DNA from: Acidobacteriaceae bacterium
GTDB lineage: Bacteria; Acidobacteriota; Terriglobia; Terriglobales; Acidobacteriaceae
Length of the DNA: 64,000 bases
Direction: 5' to 3'
NCBI GenBank assembly: GCA_003134655.1
Contig: PLBY01000085.1
Span: 56,221 to 120,220, forward strand
Numbering within the stretch: position 1 is the stretch's first letter; the number at the start of each line of letters is the position of its first letter. Shown in pieces: positions 8,202-16,596 of this stretch. The position numbers were made by a program, and so were the translations under genes. Below the pieces are notes generated by a model that made no database searches, was not told where the DNA came from, and saw only the letters and a list, made by a program, of their open reading frames with translations.

Positions 8202-9011
8202 CTACCAGCTACCGCTTGATCCGCCGCCACCAGAACTGCCGCCACCGAATCCGCCGAACCCACCGCCGCCACCGAAGCCGCCACCCCCGCCGCCAAATCC
8301 ACCACCGCCCCCGTAGCCGCCCCGTCCGCCGAAAATCTGAGAAAACAGAAGCCAGAAAAGGATGGTCCGCAACGGCGTGACGAGGATGATTACCACGACG
8401 ACAATAAATATGATGACCCCGCCGATGGAGATCCCCCCGCCGGGTTGCGGCACGCGTTGCGTTGGAGCGCGCGGCTGCGAGTTCGTCAGTTGCACTCCCG
8501 CATCCGTCGCGATGACATTCGCAATGCGGCTCGTGACCAGGAGCAGGCCGTTGCTATCGTCTTGGCTCTGCATCAGCGGGATAGCCTCACGACGAAAACC
8601 GCCCACCTTCCCATCCGGCAGAATCGGTTCCAGGCCGTAACCCACTTCAATACGCGCGAGGCGATCCCGTATGACGTATAGGATCAGAACTCCACGATCT
8701 GTGGACTTCCCGCCGATGCCCCATTTCTTGAATAGATCGACAGCGTAAGAGTCGATGTCAGCGCCGTCCAGCGAATTGATGGTCACGACCGCGATCTGGG
8801 CGTGGGCCTTTTCGTCGACCTGGCGGCAGATGTCGCTGATCTGCGCGGTCGTACTCGGATCAAGGACGTGGGCGAAATCGTTGACGTAACCCGTGGGCTG
8901 GATCTGTGAGACAGACTCTGTTCGCGCGAGCGTACCCAGCGACAACACCAGGACCGCAGCCAGACACCATTGCGTACGCCAATTCACAGGCAAATTGTAC
9001 AAGACCGACAT
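8202..9011 (-). CDS. TPM domain membrane protein (YgcG-like)
   Basis: The 269-residue protein has a signal segment (CLAAVLVLSLGTLARTES). A TPM domain at about residues 35-165 reads GYVNDFAHVLDP...AQIAVVTINSLDG...RGVLILYVIRDRLARIEVGYGLE. A membrane helix follows (GVIIFIVVVVIILVTPL). The tail is about 45 residues of Gly/Phe/Ser ending SGGGGSSGSW. TPM proteins of this build are inner-membrane proteins of unclear role, often paired with LemA. It is first in the operon. The glycine-rich tail is typical of the family and makes a long low-complexity GC tract. Confidence 0.9.
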   Translation of the reverse strand: MSVLYNLPVNWRTQWCLAAVLVLSLGTLARTESVSQIQPTGYVNDFAHVLDPSTTAQISDICRQVDEKAHAQIAVVTINSLDGADIDSYAVDLFKKWGIGGKSTDRGVLILYVIRDRLARIEVGYGLEPILPDGKVGGFRREAIPLMQSQDDSNGLLLVTSRIANVIATDAGVQLTNSQPRAPTQRVPQPGGGISIGGVIIFIVVVVIILVTPLRTILFWLLFSQIFGGRGGYGGGGGFGGGGGGFGGGGGFGGFGGGSSGGGGSSGSW

Positions 9012-9111
9012 GAAACGCTGTGACGCGGCCAGGGTTTCGCCGTCCCTTCACCGGGTACCCTTGCACACAAGCACATCTCACCTTAGTAATTTGAAGAAAT
9101 TTACGGCAAGG

Positions 9112-9405
9112 ATGATGATAGGCAACGTGCCTGGTTCCGAAAATACGCGCCGCTGGCCACGCCTGCCCGTCGATATGCCCGTCCGCGTGGTGACCTCCAA
9201 GGGCTTTTCGACCACCGTGGTCGAGGGCCGGGGCACCGAAATGAGTGAAGGCGGCATGGTGTTGTATGCCGGAATCCTGCTGAACCCCGGGGATTTGCTG
9301 GAGATCGAGTTCGATACGCCCAGCCCCTCGCGCCTCCCCGCCATTGTCCGCTCGCGCAACGGCTTCTGCTTTGGCCTGGAATTCATCACTCCGCTGCCCG
9401 CCTAA
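9112..9405 (+). CDS. PilZ-like domain protein
   Basis: About 97 residues, read from ATG 9112 (or 9115). It starts NTRRWPRLPVDMPVRV, the RxxxR-type motif of PilZ c-di-GMP receptors, followed by TEMSEGGMVLYAGILLNPGDLLEIEFDTP and a closing GFCFGLEFITP strand. The expected D/NxSxxG motif is present as MSEGGM, so c-di-GMP binding is plausible but unproved. It is a single-domain protein, divergent from the TPM operon and upstream of the sulfur gene. Longer in-frame starts overlap the opposite-strand TPM gene. Confidence 0.75.
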   Translation: MMIGNVPGSENTRRWPRLPVDMPVRVVTSKGFSTTVVEGRGTEMSEGGMVLYAGILLNPGDLLEIEFDTPSPSRLPAIVRSRNGFCFGLEFITPLPA

Positions 9406-9489
9406 CTTCGTCTTCTCTTCCGTGACATTCCCAATGAGTTTGTTCTAGCATCTTGTCCTAGCATCGACACGCACGTTGGGGGCGGTTCC

Positions 9490-10881
9490 ATGTACTTTGA
9501 ACAGTTCTATCTCGGCTGTCTCGCGCACGCTTCCTACCTGCTGGCTTCGGATGGGGAAGCCGTAGTGGTCGATCCGCAGCGGGACGTGGAGTTGTACTTG
9601 AAAGCCGCCGCCGATCACGGGCTCGCCATCCGACACATCTTTGAGAGTCACCTGCACGCTGACTTCGTTTCCGGACACCGCGAACTAGCGGCACGCACGG
9701 GCGCGACTATCTACATGGGCGCTCAGGCTGGCGCAACGTTCCCCCACGTGCCAGTGACCGACGGATTTCAGCTGAAATTTGGCAAGGCGTCGATCCGCGT
9801 GCTGGAAACCCCGGGGCATACTCCAGAGAGCATCTGCATGGTCGTCACCGATCAGGAAAAATCCCCCTTGCCCTGGGCCGTGCTGACCGGAGACACGCTG
9901 TTCATCGGCGATGTGGGCCGTCCCGACCTATCTCCGAGACACACGCCGAAGGAGCTGGCGGGTCTGCTCTACGACAGCCTGCATACGAAGTTGCTGACAC
10001 TCCCCGACAGCGTGTTGGTCTATCCGGCGCACGGAGCCGGATCGCTCTGCGGCAAGAACATGCGGGCCGAGCGCTCGTCGACGATCGGAACCGAGCGGCT
10101 CACCAACTACGCGCTGCAGATCAAGAGCAGGGAAGAGTTCGTTGCCCAGTTGACCAGCAATCTTCCCGCGCGGCCGGAGTACTTCCTCAAAGACGCCGAG
10201 ATCAACCGCACCGGTGCTGCGCCCCTATCAGAGTTGCCGCCGTTGCGAGCCATCGCGCCTGCGGAGTTGCGGGCCATGCTGAGCGCGGGGGAAATTGGCC
10301 TCGACGTGCGCGCGAACGACGAGTTTGCCGCCGGGCACGTGCCGGGCTCGGTGAATATAGCGTTGGGCGGGCAGTTTGCCTCGTGGGCGGCCACGGTGCT
10401 GGGCCTGTCGGCGCATCCAGTGCTGATCGCGGCGTCGGACGAGCAGTTGGAAGAGGCCCGGCTCCGGCTGACGCGTGTCGGCATCGAAGCCCTGGATGGA
10501 TATCTCGACGGGGGCCTTGCCGCCTGGAGGCAGGCCGGGTTGCCAGTCGCGACCATCGCTCAGATAACGGCGAGCGAACTGGACGCGCGGTTGAAGTCCC
10601 ACGCGGTTCAGGTTCTCGACGTGCGCCGCGAACCCGAGTGGGATGCCGGGCGCATTGAAGGCGCGACTTGGTGGCCACTCGATAACTTCCGCGTCTCTCC
10701 GCCAGAGATCGATCACGAGGCACCGATCGCCGTTCACTGCAAGGGTGGATACCGCAGCATGATCGCCAGTAGCCTGCTGCAGCGCGCCGGGTTCAAGAAC
10801 GTAATTAACGTGGTTGGCGGTTTCGATGCCTGGCAGCAGGCGAAACTGCCCACGGTGACCGCCAAGCCGGTTGGGGTCTGA
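9490..10881 (+). CDS. CstB-like persulfide dioxygenase / double rhodanese
   Basis: The 463-residue protein has three domains. Residues 1-240 are a metallo-beta-lactamase fold of the ETHE1 persulfide dioxygenase type, with SHLHADFVSGH, ETPGHTPES and GDTLFIGDVGRPDL. Residues 255-355 are a rhodanese fold without a catalytic cysteine (IAASDEQLEE where the active loop should be). Residues 360-460 are an intact rhodanese with C in HCKGGYRSM. This matches the order of CstB, which oxidises low-molecular-weight persulfides and passes sulfur to sulfite to give thiosulfate. No cstR or sqr is adjacent. ATG 9490 starts directly at the fold and has GGGGCGG upstream. Confidence 0.88.
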   Translation: MYFEQFYLGCLAHASYLLASDGEAVVVDPQRDVELYLKAAADHGLAIRHIFESHLHADFVSGHRELAARTGATIYMGAQAGATFPHVPVTDGFQLKFGKASIRVLETPGHTPESICMVVTDQEKSPLPWAVLTGDTLFIGDVGRPDLSPRHTPKELAGLLYDSLHTKLLTLPDSVLVYPAHGAGSLCGKNMRAERSSTIGTERLTNYALQIKSREEFVAQLTSNLPARPEYFLKDAEINRTGAAPLSELPPLRAIAPAELRAMLSAGEIGLDVRANDEFAAGHVPGSVNIALGGQFASWAATVLGLSAHPVLIAASDEQLEEARLRLTRVGIEALDGYLDGGLAAWRQAGLPVATIAQITASELDARLKSHAVQVLDVRREPEWDAGRIEGATWWPLDNFRVSPPEIDHEAPIAVHCKGGYRSMIASSLLQRAGFKNVINVVGGFDAWQQAKLPTVTAKPVGV

Positions 10882-10905
10882 GCCTAGCCCGTTGGTTCAA
10901 AAGCT

Positions 10906-10936
10906 GAGAGCTGACAGCTGATGGCTGACAGCTCTC
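10906..10936. repeat. Imperfect hairpin after the CstB-like gene
   Basis: GAGAGCTG (10906-10913) pairs with CAGCTCTC (10929-10936) around repeated CTGACAGCTGATGGCTGAC. It could end transcription of the upstream gene, but no T-run follows, so it is more likely a dispersed repeat. Confidence 0.45.
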
Positions 10937-10939
10937 ACC

Positions 10940-10955
10940 TGTGATCCTAATCACA
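10940..10955. promoter_or_regulatory. CRP/FNR-family operator-like palindrome upstream of acs
   Basis: TGTGA-TCCTAA-TCACA is a perfect match to the TGTGA-N6-TCACA core of CRP-type sites. It lies about 90 bp before the acs start. A TAGAAT that could be a -10 element lies at 10972-10977, which would place the palindrome centre close to -37 to -41, near a class II activator position. In Escherichia coli acs is CRP-activated; regulation here is inferred. Confidence 0.55.
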
Positions 10956-11045
10956 TCCGCCCAGCGCTGTGTAGAATAAACTCCTGCGATCTCGTACCCC
11001 ATTTTTCGGTACGAAGAAAAATTCCTCCGCGTCGAGGTTCTCACT

Positions 11046-13037
11046 ATGGCCGATAAAGCCGTCGTCGATACCCAGGCTACGCAAACCCAGGGCCCCAACA
11101 TCGATTCCATCCTGAACGAGCAGCGCAAGTTCGATCCCCCCGCGGAGTTCAGCAAGCACGCCCACATCAAGAGCCTCGAAGAATACGAGCGTCTCTACAA
11201 AGAATCGGTCGACGACCCCGACAAGTTCTGGTCGCGCATTGCCAGCGAATTGCACTGGTTCAAGAAGTGGGACAAGGTTCTGGAATGGAATTGCCCGTGG
11301 GCGAAATGGTTTGTCGGCGGCCAGATCAACCTCTCGTATAACTGCCTCGACCGGCACGTCACCACCTGGCGCAAGAATAAGGCTGCCATCATCTGGGAGA
11401 GCGAGCCCGGAGAAGTTCGCATCCTGACCTACCAGCAACTGCATCGCGAAGTGCAGAAGTTCGCGAATGTCTTAAAAGGGCTTGGGGTGAAGAAAGGCGA
11501 CCGAGTCGCCATCTACATGGGCATGACTCCGGAACTGCCCGTGGCCATGCTGGCCTGCGCCCGCATCGGCGCGCCGCACACGATCGTCTTCGGTGGATTC
11601 TCGTCCAACGCGCTGGTCGATCGCATCCACGACTCGCAAGCGACCTGCGTCGTCACGCAAGACGGATCGTACCGCCGCGGTGCGGAAGTGAAATTGTTCC
11701 CGGCGGTCGAAGAAGCGCTCAAATCGTGCCCGAGCGTGAAGCACGTGGTCATCTACAAACGCACCGGGACTCCGATCAATATGCAGTCGGGCCGCGATCA
11801 CTGGTGGCATGAGCTGATGGCGAAGGCCTCCGATGTCTGCCCTGCCGAGCCGCTCGATGCCGAGCACCCGCTCTACATCCTCTATACCTCGGGAACCACG
11901 GGTAAACCGAAAGGCGTGGTGCACACCACCGCGGGATACTCTGTCGGAACTTATCTCACCACAAAGTGGGTTTTCGATCTGAAAGACGAAGACACATACT
12001 GGTGCACCGCAGACATTGGATGGGTCACCGGGCACAGCTACATCGTCTACGGGCCGCTGCAGAACGGCGCCACCAGCCTGATGTACGAAGGCGCGCCCAA
12101 TTGTCCGGAGCCGGACCGCTTCTGGTCGATCATCGCGCGCCACAAAGTGAACGTCTTCTACACGGCGCCCACGGCGATTCGCACCTTCCTTAAGTGGGGC
12201 GACGAATGGCCGAAGAAGCATGACATGTCCAGCCTGCGCTTGCTGGGCACGGTGGGCGAGCCCATCAATCCTGAGGCCTGGATGTGGTACAGGGAAACCA
12301 TCGGCGGCAACCGTTGCCCCATCGTCGATACCTGGTGGCAGACCGAAACTGGGCACATCATGCTCTCGCCGATTCCTGGTGCAATCGCGACCAAGCCCGG
12401 ATCGGCCACGAAGCCGTTCCCCGGCGTCGTGGCGGAGATCGTCAGCATGGACGGCAAGCCGGTACCTGACGGTTCCGGCGGATTCCTCGTCATCAAGCGG
12501 CCGTGGCCCGGCATGCTGCGCACGGTCTACGGCGATCCCGACCGCTATGTGAAGAACTACTGGTCGCAGATTCCCGGCATGTACTTCACCGGAGATGGCG
12601 CGCGCAAAGATAAAGACGGATATTTCTGGATCATGGGCAGAGTCGACGATGTGCTCAACGTCAGCGGCCACCGACTCAGCACCATGGAAGTGGAAAGCGC
12701 GCTGGTCGCACACGAAGCCGTGGCCGAGGCTGCTGTCGTGGGGCGTCCAGACGATGTCAAGGGGCAGGCAATCTCAGCTTTCGTGACGCTCGAGCACGGA
12801 AGACAGCCCACGGCCGAACTCAAGGAAGAGTTGCGCAAGTGGGTGGCGAAAGAAATCGGAGCGCTGGCCAAGCCCGACGACATTCGCTTCACGGATTCTC
12901 TGCCGAAAACGCGCAGCGGCAAGATCATGAGGCGCCTGCTGCGGGAGTTGGCCACGAACGGTAACGTGAAGGGCGACACCACCACGCTCGAAGATTTCGG
13001 CGTGATCGCCAAACTGCAGGAGCAAGACGAAGTCTAG
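11046..13037 (+). CDS. acs: Acetyl-CoA synthetase (AMP-forming)
   Basis: The 663-residue protein is of full family length. The ATP/AMP signature [11 protein letters not shown] lies near residue 281 and TWWQTETGH near residue 430. The C-terminal motif [11 protein letters not shown] near residue 620 holds the lysine that is acetylated to control this enzyme family. It makes acetyl-CoA from acetate, ATP and CoA in the cytoplasm. Start ATG 11046 leads directly into the family's N-terminal region ([20 protein letters not shown]). It is monocistronic, with a CRP-like palindrome upstream and a REP-type palindrome just after the stop. Confidence 0.97.
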   Translation: MADKAVVDTQATQTQGPNIDSILNEQRKFDPPAEFSKHAHIKSLEEYERLYKESVDDPDKFWSRIASELHWFKKWDKVLEWNCPWAKWFVGGQINLSYNCLDRHVTTWRKNKAAIIWESEPGEVRILTYQQLHREVQKFANVLKGLGVKKGDRVAIYMGMTPELPVAMLACARIGAPHTIVFGGFSSNALVDRIHDSQATCVVTQDGSYRRGAEVKLFPAVEEALKSCPSVKHVVIYKRTGTPINMQSGRDHWWHELMAKASDVCPAEPLDAEHPLYILYTSGTTGKPKGVVHTTAGYSVGTYLTTKWVFDLKDEDTYWCTADIGWVTGHSYIVYGPLQNGATSLMYEGAPNCPEPDRFWSIIARHKVNVFYTAPTAIRTFLKWGDEWPKKHDMSSLRLLGTVGEPINPEAWMWYRETIGGNRCPIVDTWWQTETGHIMLSPIPGAIATKPGSATKPFPGVVAEIVSMDGKPVPDGSGGFLVIKRPWPGMLRTVYGDPDRYVKNYWSQIPGMYFTGDGARKDKDGYFWIMGRVDDVLNVSGHRLSTMEVESALVAHEAVAEAAVVGRPDDVKGQAISAFVTLEHGRQPTAELKEELRKWVAKEIGALAKPDDIRFTDSLPKTRSGKIMRRLLRELATNGNVKGDTTTLEDFGVIAKLQEQDEV

Positions 13038-13043
13038 AGACGC

Positions 13044-13109
13044 TTGTCATGCTGAGCGGAGCGGGAGTATCGCGAAGCGATGCTCCCGCGGAGTCGAAGC
13101 ATCCCTACC
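13044..13109. repeat. Dispersed palindromic repeat (GTCAT..GAGTCGAAG family)
   Basis: The unit starts TTGTCATGCTGAGCG and ends GAGTCGAAGCATCCCTACC. Between them lies the hairpin GCGGGAGTATCGC-gaa-GCGATGCTCCCGC. A second copy is at 23902-23969 with a different stem. It sits between convergent acs and the phosphatase gene. Confidence 0.75.
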
Positions 13110-13138
13110 TCCAAGCGCTCCGCCCGCCTAGGAGGCAG

Positions 13139-13783
13139 TCATTTCGAAGTTGCAGCCTTGCCATACGGCTGCAGCTCCTTGAAGGCCGGATCCTTCTTCA
13201 GACGCTCCGGGAAACTCTCTTCGTAGTCCGTTAATCCTAGACAGATGACGTGATGGACGGCGGTGAAGCCGAACGCTTTCATCTCTTTCATCGCCTCCTC
13301 CGCCGACCAGCCTTCCTCGGCCATGCGATAGGCCGCCACAGCCATTCCGGTTCGGTCGTCGCCCAGGCGGCAGTGCACGAAAACCTTCGCCGCGGGATTC
13401 TCCCGGATCATCCGCAGAAACTTCGCAAACGGCTCATCCTTCGGAAACGGACAGTGAAACGGAATCGCAACGTACTGCATTCCCATCTTCTTTGCCGTTG
13501 CTTCTTCCTCTTTGTTGGTTCCGCCCAGGTCGACCACGAGGTTGACACCCATGTCTTTGAGCGCGTCCAGCCCTTCGTGGCTCGGTCGCCCTCCACGGTA
13601 GAGATTGGGAGTGACCTCGCCAAAATTCGGAATCCCCTTGGCGTGCAGTCTGGTTCCCATCATGTGTTCCGCAGGCGCTGGGGTAGGCTTTTCCGCCTGA
13701 TAGGGTGCAGCCCTGAGACAGAGCGCAAACAAAAGCAGCAGCGCGAATGTGGCGGACTGAGTGAGGTGGAATCTTAGATTCAT
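13139..13783 (-). CDS. Exported dual-specificity/tyrosine phosphatase-like protein
   Basis: About 214 residues with a signal peptide (FALLLLFALCLRAAP). The phosphatase P-loop is HCRLGDDRTG (HC-x5-R), and a general-acid region precedes it (FHCPFPKDEPF). Start ATG 13783 is preferred over an upstream TTG because it leads straight into the signal peptide. Export suggests a periplasmic substrate. It is the third gene after the ECF sigma and anti-sigma genes on the same strand (gap 57 bp), so it may be part of that regulon. The substrate is unknown. Confidence 0.85.
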   Translation of the reverse strand: MNLRFHLTQSATFALLLLFALCLRAAPYQAEKPTPAPAEHMMGTRLHAKGIPNFGEVTPNLYRGGRPSHEGLDALKDMGVNLVVDLGGTNKEEEATAKKMGMQYVAIPFHCPFPKDEPFAKFLRMIRENPAAKVFVHCRLGDDRTGMAVAAYRMAEEGWSAEEAMKEMKAFGFTAVHHVICLGLTDYEESFPERLKKDPAFKELQPYGKAATSK

Positions 13784-13840
13784 CTGGAAGGTTAGATGCG
13801 GTGCTGCACTTTCGAGATTTGGCAGGCGCTCGTGCGACAA

Positions 13841-14653
13841 CTACTCTCCCGTTCCCATCATTACGATCGGCATGGTGGGCGTGGTCGCTCCGGCCTCGTT
13901 CTCTACCGTGATGGCGAAGGCCTTGGCTTCCATGCCCGCGGGTAATGGAGGATTGACGACTGTCGCGCTGCCGTGGGCGTCAGGTTTAAACATGCCTGCT
14001 GGAATGGGCGCGCCCTGCATCGGAATCAGCCACAACTCGTATGCTTTCTGTGACGGCAGAGCGGGCATGTTGTTCGCCACGAACACGAGGTTGCTGCGAT
14101 TGCGCAGATAGAATGCCTTGCCCTGCGGCTGCGGCGGAGTTTTCATTGCCACAAGCGTGACGCGCTGCGCCTCTGGCTCGATGAGCGGCGCTGCGATCCT
14201 GCGCAGGTCCTCAAATTGGCGAGTGCTCTGCGCCGCTTGGGCGCTCGCCGATGCCAGACTTTGCTTCAAAGCAGCGTTCTCTTTCCACAGCGATGCCGCG
14301 AACACGATGACGGCAGCAGTCGCGGCCCATCCCAAGAAGCCCCACCACGAACGCCGTGTGCCGACTTCTCGAACGCCGGGTGCCCCATCCTTTCGCGTTT
14401 TTTGCGAAAGGGTGGGAGCCTGTGCCGATTCCTTCGCCACCGCATCCAGCAGATGCTGCCTCGCACGCTGCGGAGGCTTCGGCCCCATCACCGACAGCGC
14501 GAGAAGCGCCCCGTCGCCGCGCAATTGCTCGAGCTCCAGCCGGCAGGCGCTGCACGTCGCCAAATGCTTTTCGAGGTTCGCGCGGTCTTCACCCTCAAGG
14601 GTGTTCAGCGCGTAGAGCGCGAGATCCTCGGCGAATTGTTCGTGTCCACTCAT
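13841..14653 (-). CDS. RskA-type transmembrane anti-sigma factor
   Basis: The 270-residue protein has a cytoplasmic N-terminal anti-sigma domain with the zinc motif HLATCSAC (residues about 30-37). A membrane helix follows (WWGFLGWAATAAVIVFAASLW, about residues 103-122). The periplasmic RskA C-terminal domain reads YELWLIPMQGAPIPAGMF...PLPAGMEAKAFAITVENEAG. It should hold the sigma factor encoded 76 bp upstream inactive at the membrane. The linker APTLSQKTRKDGAP before the helix is encoded by a REP-like hairpin (14378-14416), an in-frame insertion. Confidence 0.92.
   Translation of the reverse strand: MSGHEQFAEDLALYALNTLEGEDRANLEKHLATCSACRLELEQLRGDGALLALSVMGPKPPQRARQHLLDAVAKESAQAPTLSQKTRKDGAPGVREVGTRRSWWGFLGWAATAAVIVFAASLWKENAALKQSLASASAQAAQSTRQFEDLRRIAAPLIEPEAQRVTLVAMKTPPQPQGKAFYLRNRSNLVFVANNMPALPSQKAYELWLIPMQGAPIPAGMFKPDAHGSATVVNPPLPAGMEAKAFAITVENEAGATTPTMPIVMMGTGE
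14378..14416. repeat. GGGTGCCCCA REP-like hairpin inside anti-sigma gene
   Basis: GGGTGCCCCATCCTTTCGC pairs with TGCGAAAGGGTGGG around a T-run loop. It is the same head sequence as the copies at 42182-42222, 56057-56094 and 59413-59450. Here it is read through as coding sequence of the anti-sigma linker. Confidence 0.75.
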
Positions 14654-14663
14654 CTCATCGTAC

Positions 14664-14712
14664 GGGGTGCCCCGTCCTTGTCCCTCCGTCCGTTGGAGGG
14701 ACAGGGCGGGGA
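14664..14712. repeat. GGGGTGCCCC REP-like hairpin between sigma and anti-sigma genes
   Basis: The head GGGGTGCCCCGTCC is followed by the stem TCCCTCC/GGAGGGA and the tail GGGCGGGGA. It overlaps the space where the anti-sigma ribosome-binding site would not be expected (downstream of the sigma stop), so it may act as an attenuator or mRNA stabiliser within the operon. A close relative is at 20079-20125. Confidence 0.65.
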
Positions 14713-14728
14713 TTTTGACTTCGCACCC

Positions 14729-15277
14729 TTAGCCTTGAAACGCCTTCCGCAACGCCATCAAGCCGCTCCGAATTCTGGTCTTGATCGTCCCCAGCGGCTC
14801 GCCCGTCTTGTTCGCGATTTCGGAATGGCTCATGCCTTCGAAGTATGCCATCTCGAGCGCAGTGCGTTGGGGAGTTGGCATCGTGCCCAGCACACCGCGC
14901 ACTTTTTCAGCCGCTCGCGACCGGTCGGCCTCGCCGGCAAGGTCGGGCGCCACAGATAGGATGACATCTTCAATATCGGTTTCCGGCCGCCGCCGTCGCA
15001 GCGCATCAATGGCGCGATTGCGCGTGATCACCGCCAACCACGCTCCCAGGCTTCCGCGCGCGGCATCGAACGCGCTCGGATTGCGCCACAGCTGCAAAAA
15101 CACTTCCTGCAGCACGTCCTCGGCCGCTCCAGTTTCGCCCAGCACGCGCAATGCGACCGCATACACGACGGAAGAATAGCGGTCGTAGAGCTCCGCCATG
15201 GCGCTCTGGTCGCCCGATTTCATGGCCGTCACCGTGGCCAGATCCGGCGATATCCCTTGTCGTTCAGGACTCGACAA
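14729..15277 (-). CDS. ECF RNA polymerase sigma factor (SigK-like)
   Basis: The 182-residue protein has region 2 (AELYDRYSSVVYAVALRVLG, then EDVLQEVFLQLWRNPSAFD) and region 4 (PTPQRTALEMAYFEGMSHSE ... GEPLGTIKTRIRSGLMALR). The length is usual for ECF sigma factors. The start is a TTG at 15277 with AAGGAAGAG about 10 bases upstream. The next in-frame ATG (MKSGDQSAM) would remove little and is a possible alternative. It pairs with the RskA-type anti-sigma factor downstream. Confidence 0.92.
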   Translation of the reverse strand: MSSPERQGISPDLATVTAMKSGDQSAMAELYDRYSSVVYAVALRVLGETGAAEDVLQEVFLQLWRNPSAFDAARGSLGAWLAVITRNRAIDALRRRRPETDIEDVILSVAPDLAGEADRSRAAEKVRGVLGTMPTPQRTALEMAYFEGMSHSEIANKTGEPLGTIKTRIRSGLMALRKAFQG

Positions 15278-15362
15278 ACGCTCTGTTCTCTTCCTTAATT
15301 AGAGATACGTGCCCAAAGCCGCAGATGGATTGGCCAAACCCAGGTTTGATTCTTCGTAAACC

Positions 15363-16547
15363 CTAATGGCTCAGCTTGATAGCCAGTTGCCGCTCCGGTT
15401 GCGTCATTTCGCCCCACAGCTTCTGTAAGTCGCTCTGCACGGCCTGATTATCGGGATCCTTCCGCAGCGCCAAAGCGAACCAGCGATAGGCGGTGGGAAG
15501 GTCGTGCGGCGTGCACAATCCCGCCGAGTAGAGCGCGCCCATCTCGATCATGGCCTTGGGATTCGACTGATTGACGGCCGGCTTCAGAAGCCGCATGCCG
15601 CGCTCGCAATCCTGCGGCACGCCCTTGCCGTAAAGATATTTCTGCGCCTCGCCGACAGCATCGAACGGCTTTGCGGGCTTGATGGCGGCGGCAGGCTTGG
15701 GCAGCGGAGCATCCGCTGGCTTGGTCGCTTTCGGGGTTGTGGCCGCCGGAGTGTCGGGAGCGCTCGCTGCGGGCTCCGTGGCTGCGGGCCCGGCGGGGGC
15801 CGGAGCGGTGTTCGACGGAGCGGCGGTGTTGTCAGCGGTTGTGGGCGCCGAACTCGTCGGCGTGCCTCCAGTCGTCGGATTGGTTGTTGTGGCGCTAGCG
15901 GCCGGGCTGGCGGTGTTCGGGCTGCCCGTGTTCGTGGTCGCAGGAGTCGCTGCCGTTGGATCGGGGGCGGGCTGGATCGCGGGCGTCGTTGCCGGTGTGC
16001 TGGGCGCACTTGAGGCAACTGGTGTGGCCGCGTTCGTATCAGTCGCATCGGGATTCTGCGCCGCCGCCGACGGCTTGTTCGTCCCTGCACCCAGCCATCC
16101 GAACTTCTGATTCTTCCACCGCAAGTATCCAAAGCCTGCAGCCAACGCCAGGGCCAGCACAATCAGAACGAATTTTCCTGCGCCGCCGCGCCGGGGCTCT
16201 TCCTCATCTTCCAGGAGATAGTCGAGATTGCTCGCACTCGAACTGGCATGCGGATCGGTGCTCAAACTCGCGCGCTTTCGTGGAGCAGGCTCGTTCAATC
16301 CCAGAAACGACGGCCCGCTGATGTAGGGGGCATCGTCTGAGACGGGAGCGGTCGTTCGCGAAGGTGGCGGAGTTTGCGGCTGTACAGGGGACGAAGGCGC
16401 TGCCGAGGGAACCTTGGATGGAGACGGCGCAGCGCTTTGAACCGAGGCAGAAGCCGCAGGCGTCGATGCCGCTAGCAGCGTAGCTCCGCACATGCCGCAA
16501 AAGCGGTTCCCGTCCGAGTTCTCGTTGCCGCAGCGAGCGCAGCGCAC
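15363..16547 (-). CDS. Zinc-ribbon membrane protein with Pro/Ala/Thr linker and Sel1/TPR-like tail
   Basis: About 394 residues starting at GTG 16547, which has GAGGAGG four bases upstream. Longer frames would run into the divergent hydrolase leader. The N-terminal double-Cys zinc ribbon reads CARCGNENSDGNRFCGMCG. A low-complexity stretch, a membrane helix (FVLIVLALALAAGFGYLRW), a long Ala/Thr/Pro-rich linker and Sel1-type repeats near the C-terminus follow (YGKGVPQDCERGMRLLKPA, YSAGLCTPHDLPTAYRWFAL). This architecture is common in acidobacteria. The role is unknown; Sel1 repeats suggest protein-protein contacts outside the membrane. Confidence 0.78.
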   Translation of the reverse strand: MRCARCGNENSDGNRFCGMCGATLLAASTPAASASVQSAAPSPSKVPSAAPSSPVQPQTPPPSRTTAPVSDDAPYISGPSFLGLNEPAPRKRASLSTDPHASSSASNLDYLLEDEEEPRRGGAGKFVLIVLALALAAGFGYLRWKNQKFGWLGAGTNKPSAAAQNPDATDTNAATPVASSAPSTPATTPAIQPAPDPTAATPATTNTGSPNTASPAASATTTNPTTGGTPTSSAPTTADNTAAPSNTAPAPAGPAATEPAASAPDTPAATTPKATKPADAPLPKPAAAIKPAKPFDAVGEAQKYLYGKGVPQDCERGMRLLKPAVNQSNPKAMIEMGALYSAGLCTPHDLPTAYRWFALALRKDPDNQAVQSDLQKLWGEMTQPERQLAIKLSH

Positions 16548-16596
16548 CGATCCTCCTCGTCTCTCTCTATATAGCTTACGATATCTTGAAGGTTCG

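Noticed and set aside
11472..12713. 413-codon minus-strand frame inside acs
   Set aside because: acs is unambiguous on the plus strand; the antisense frame is His/Arg/Ala rich without motifs.
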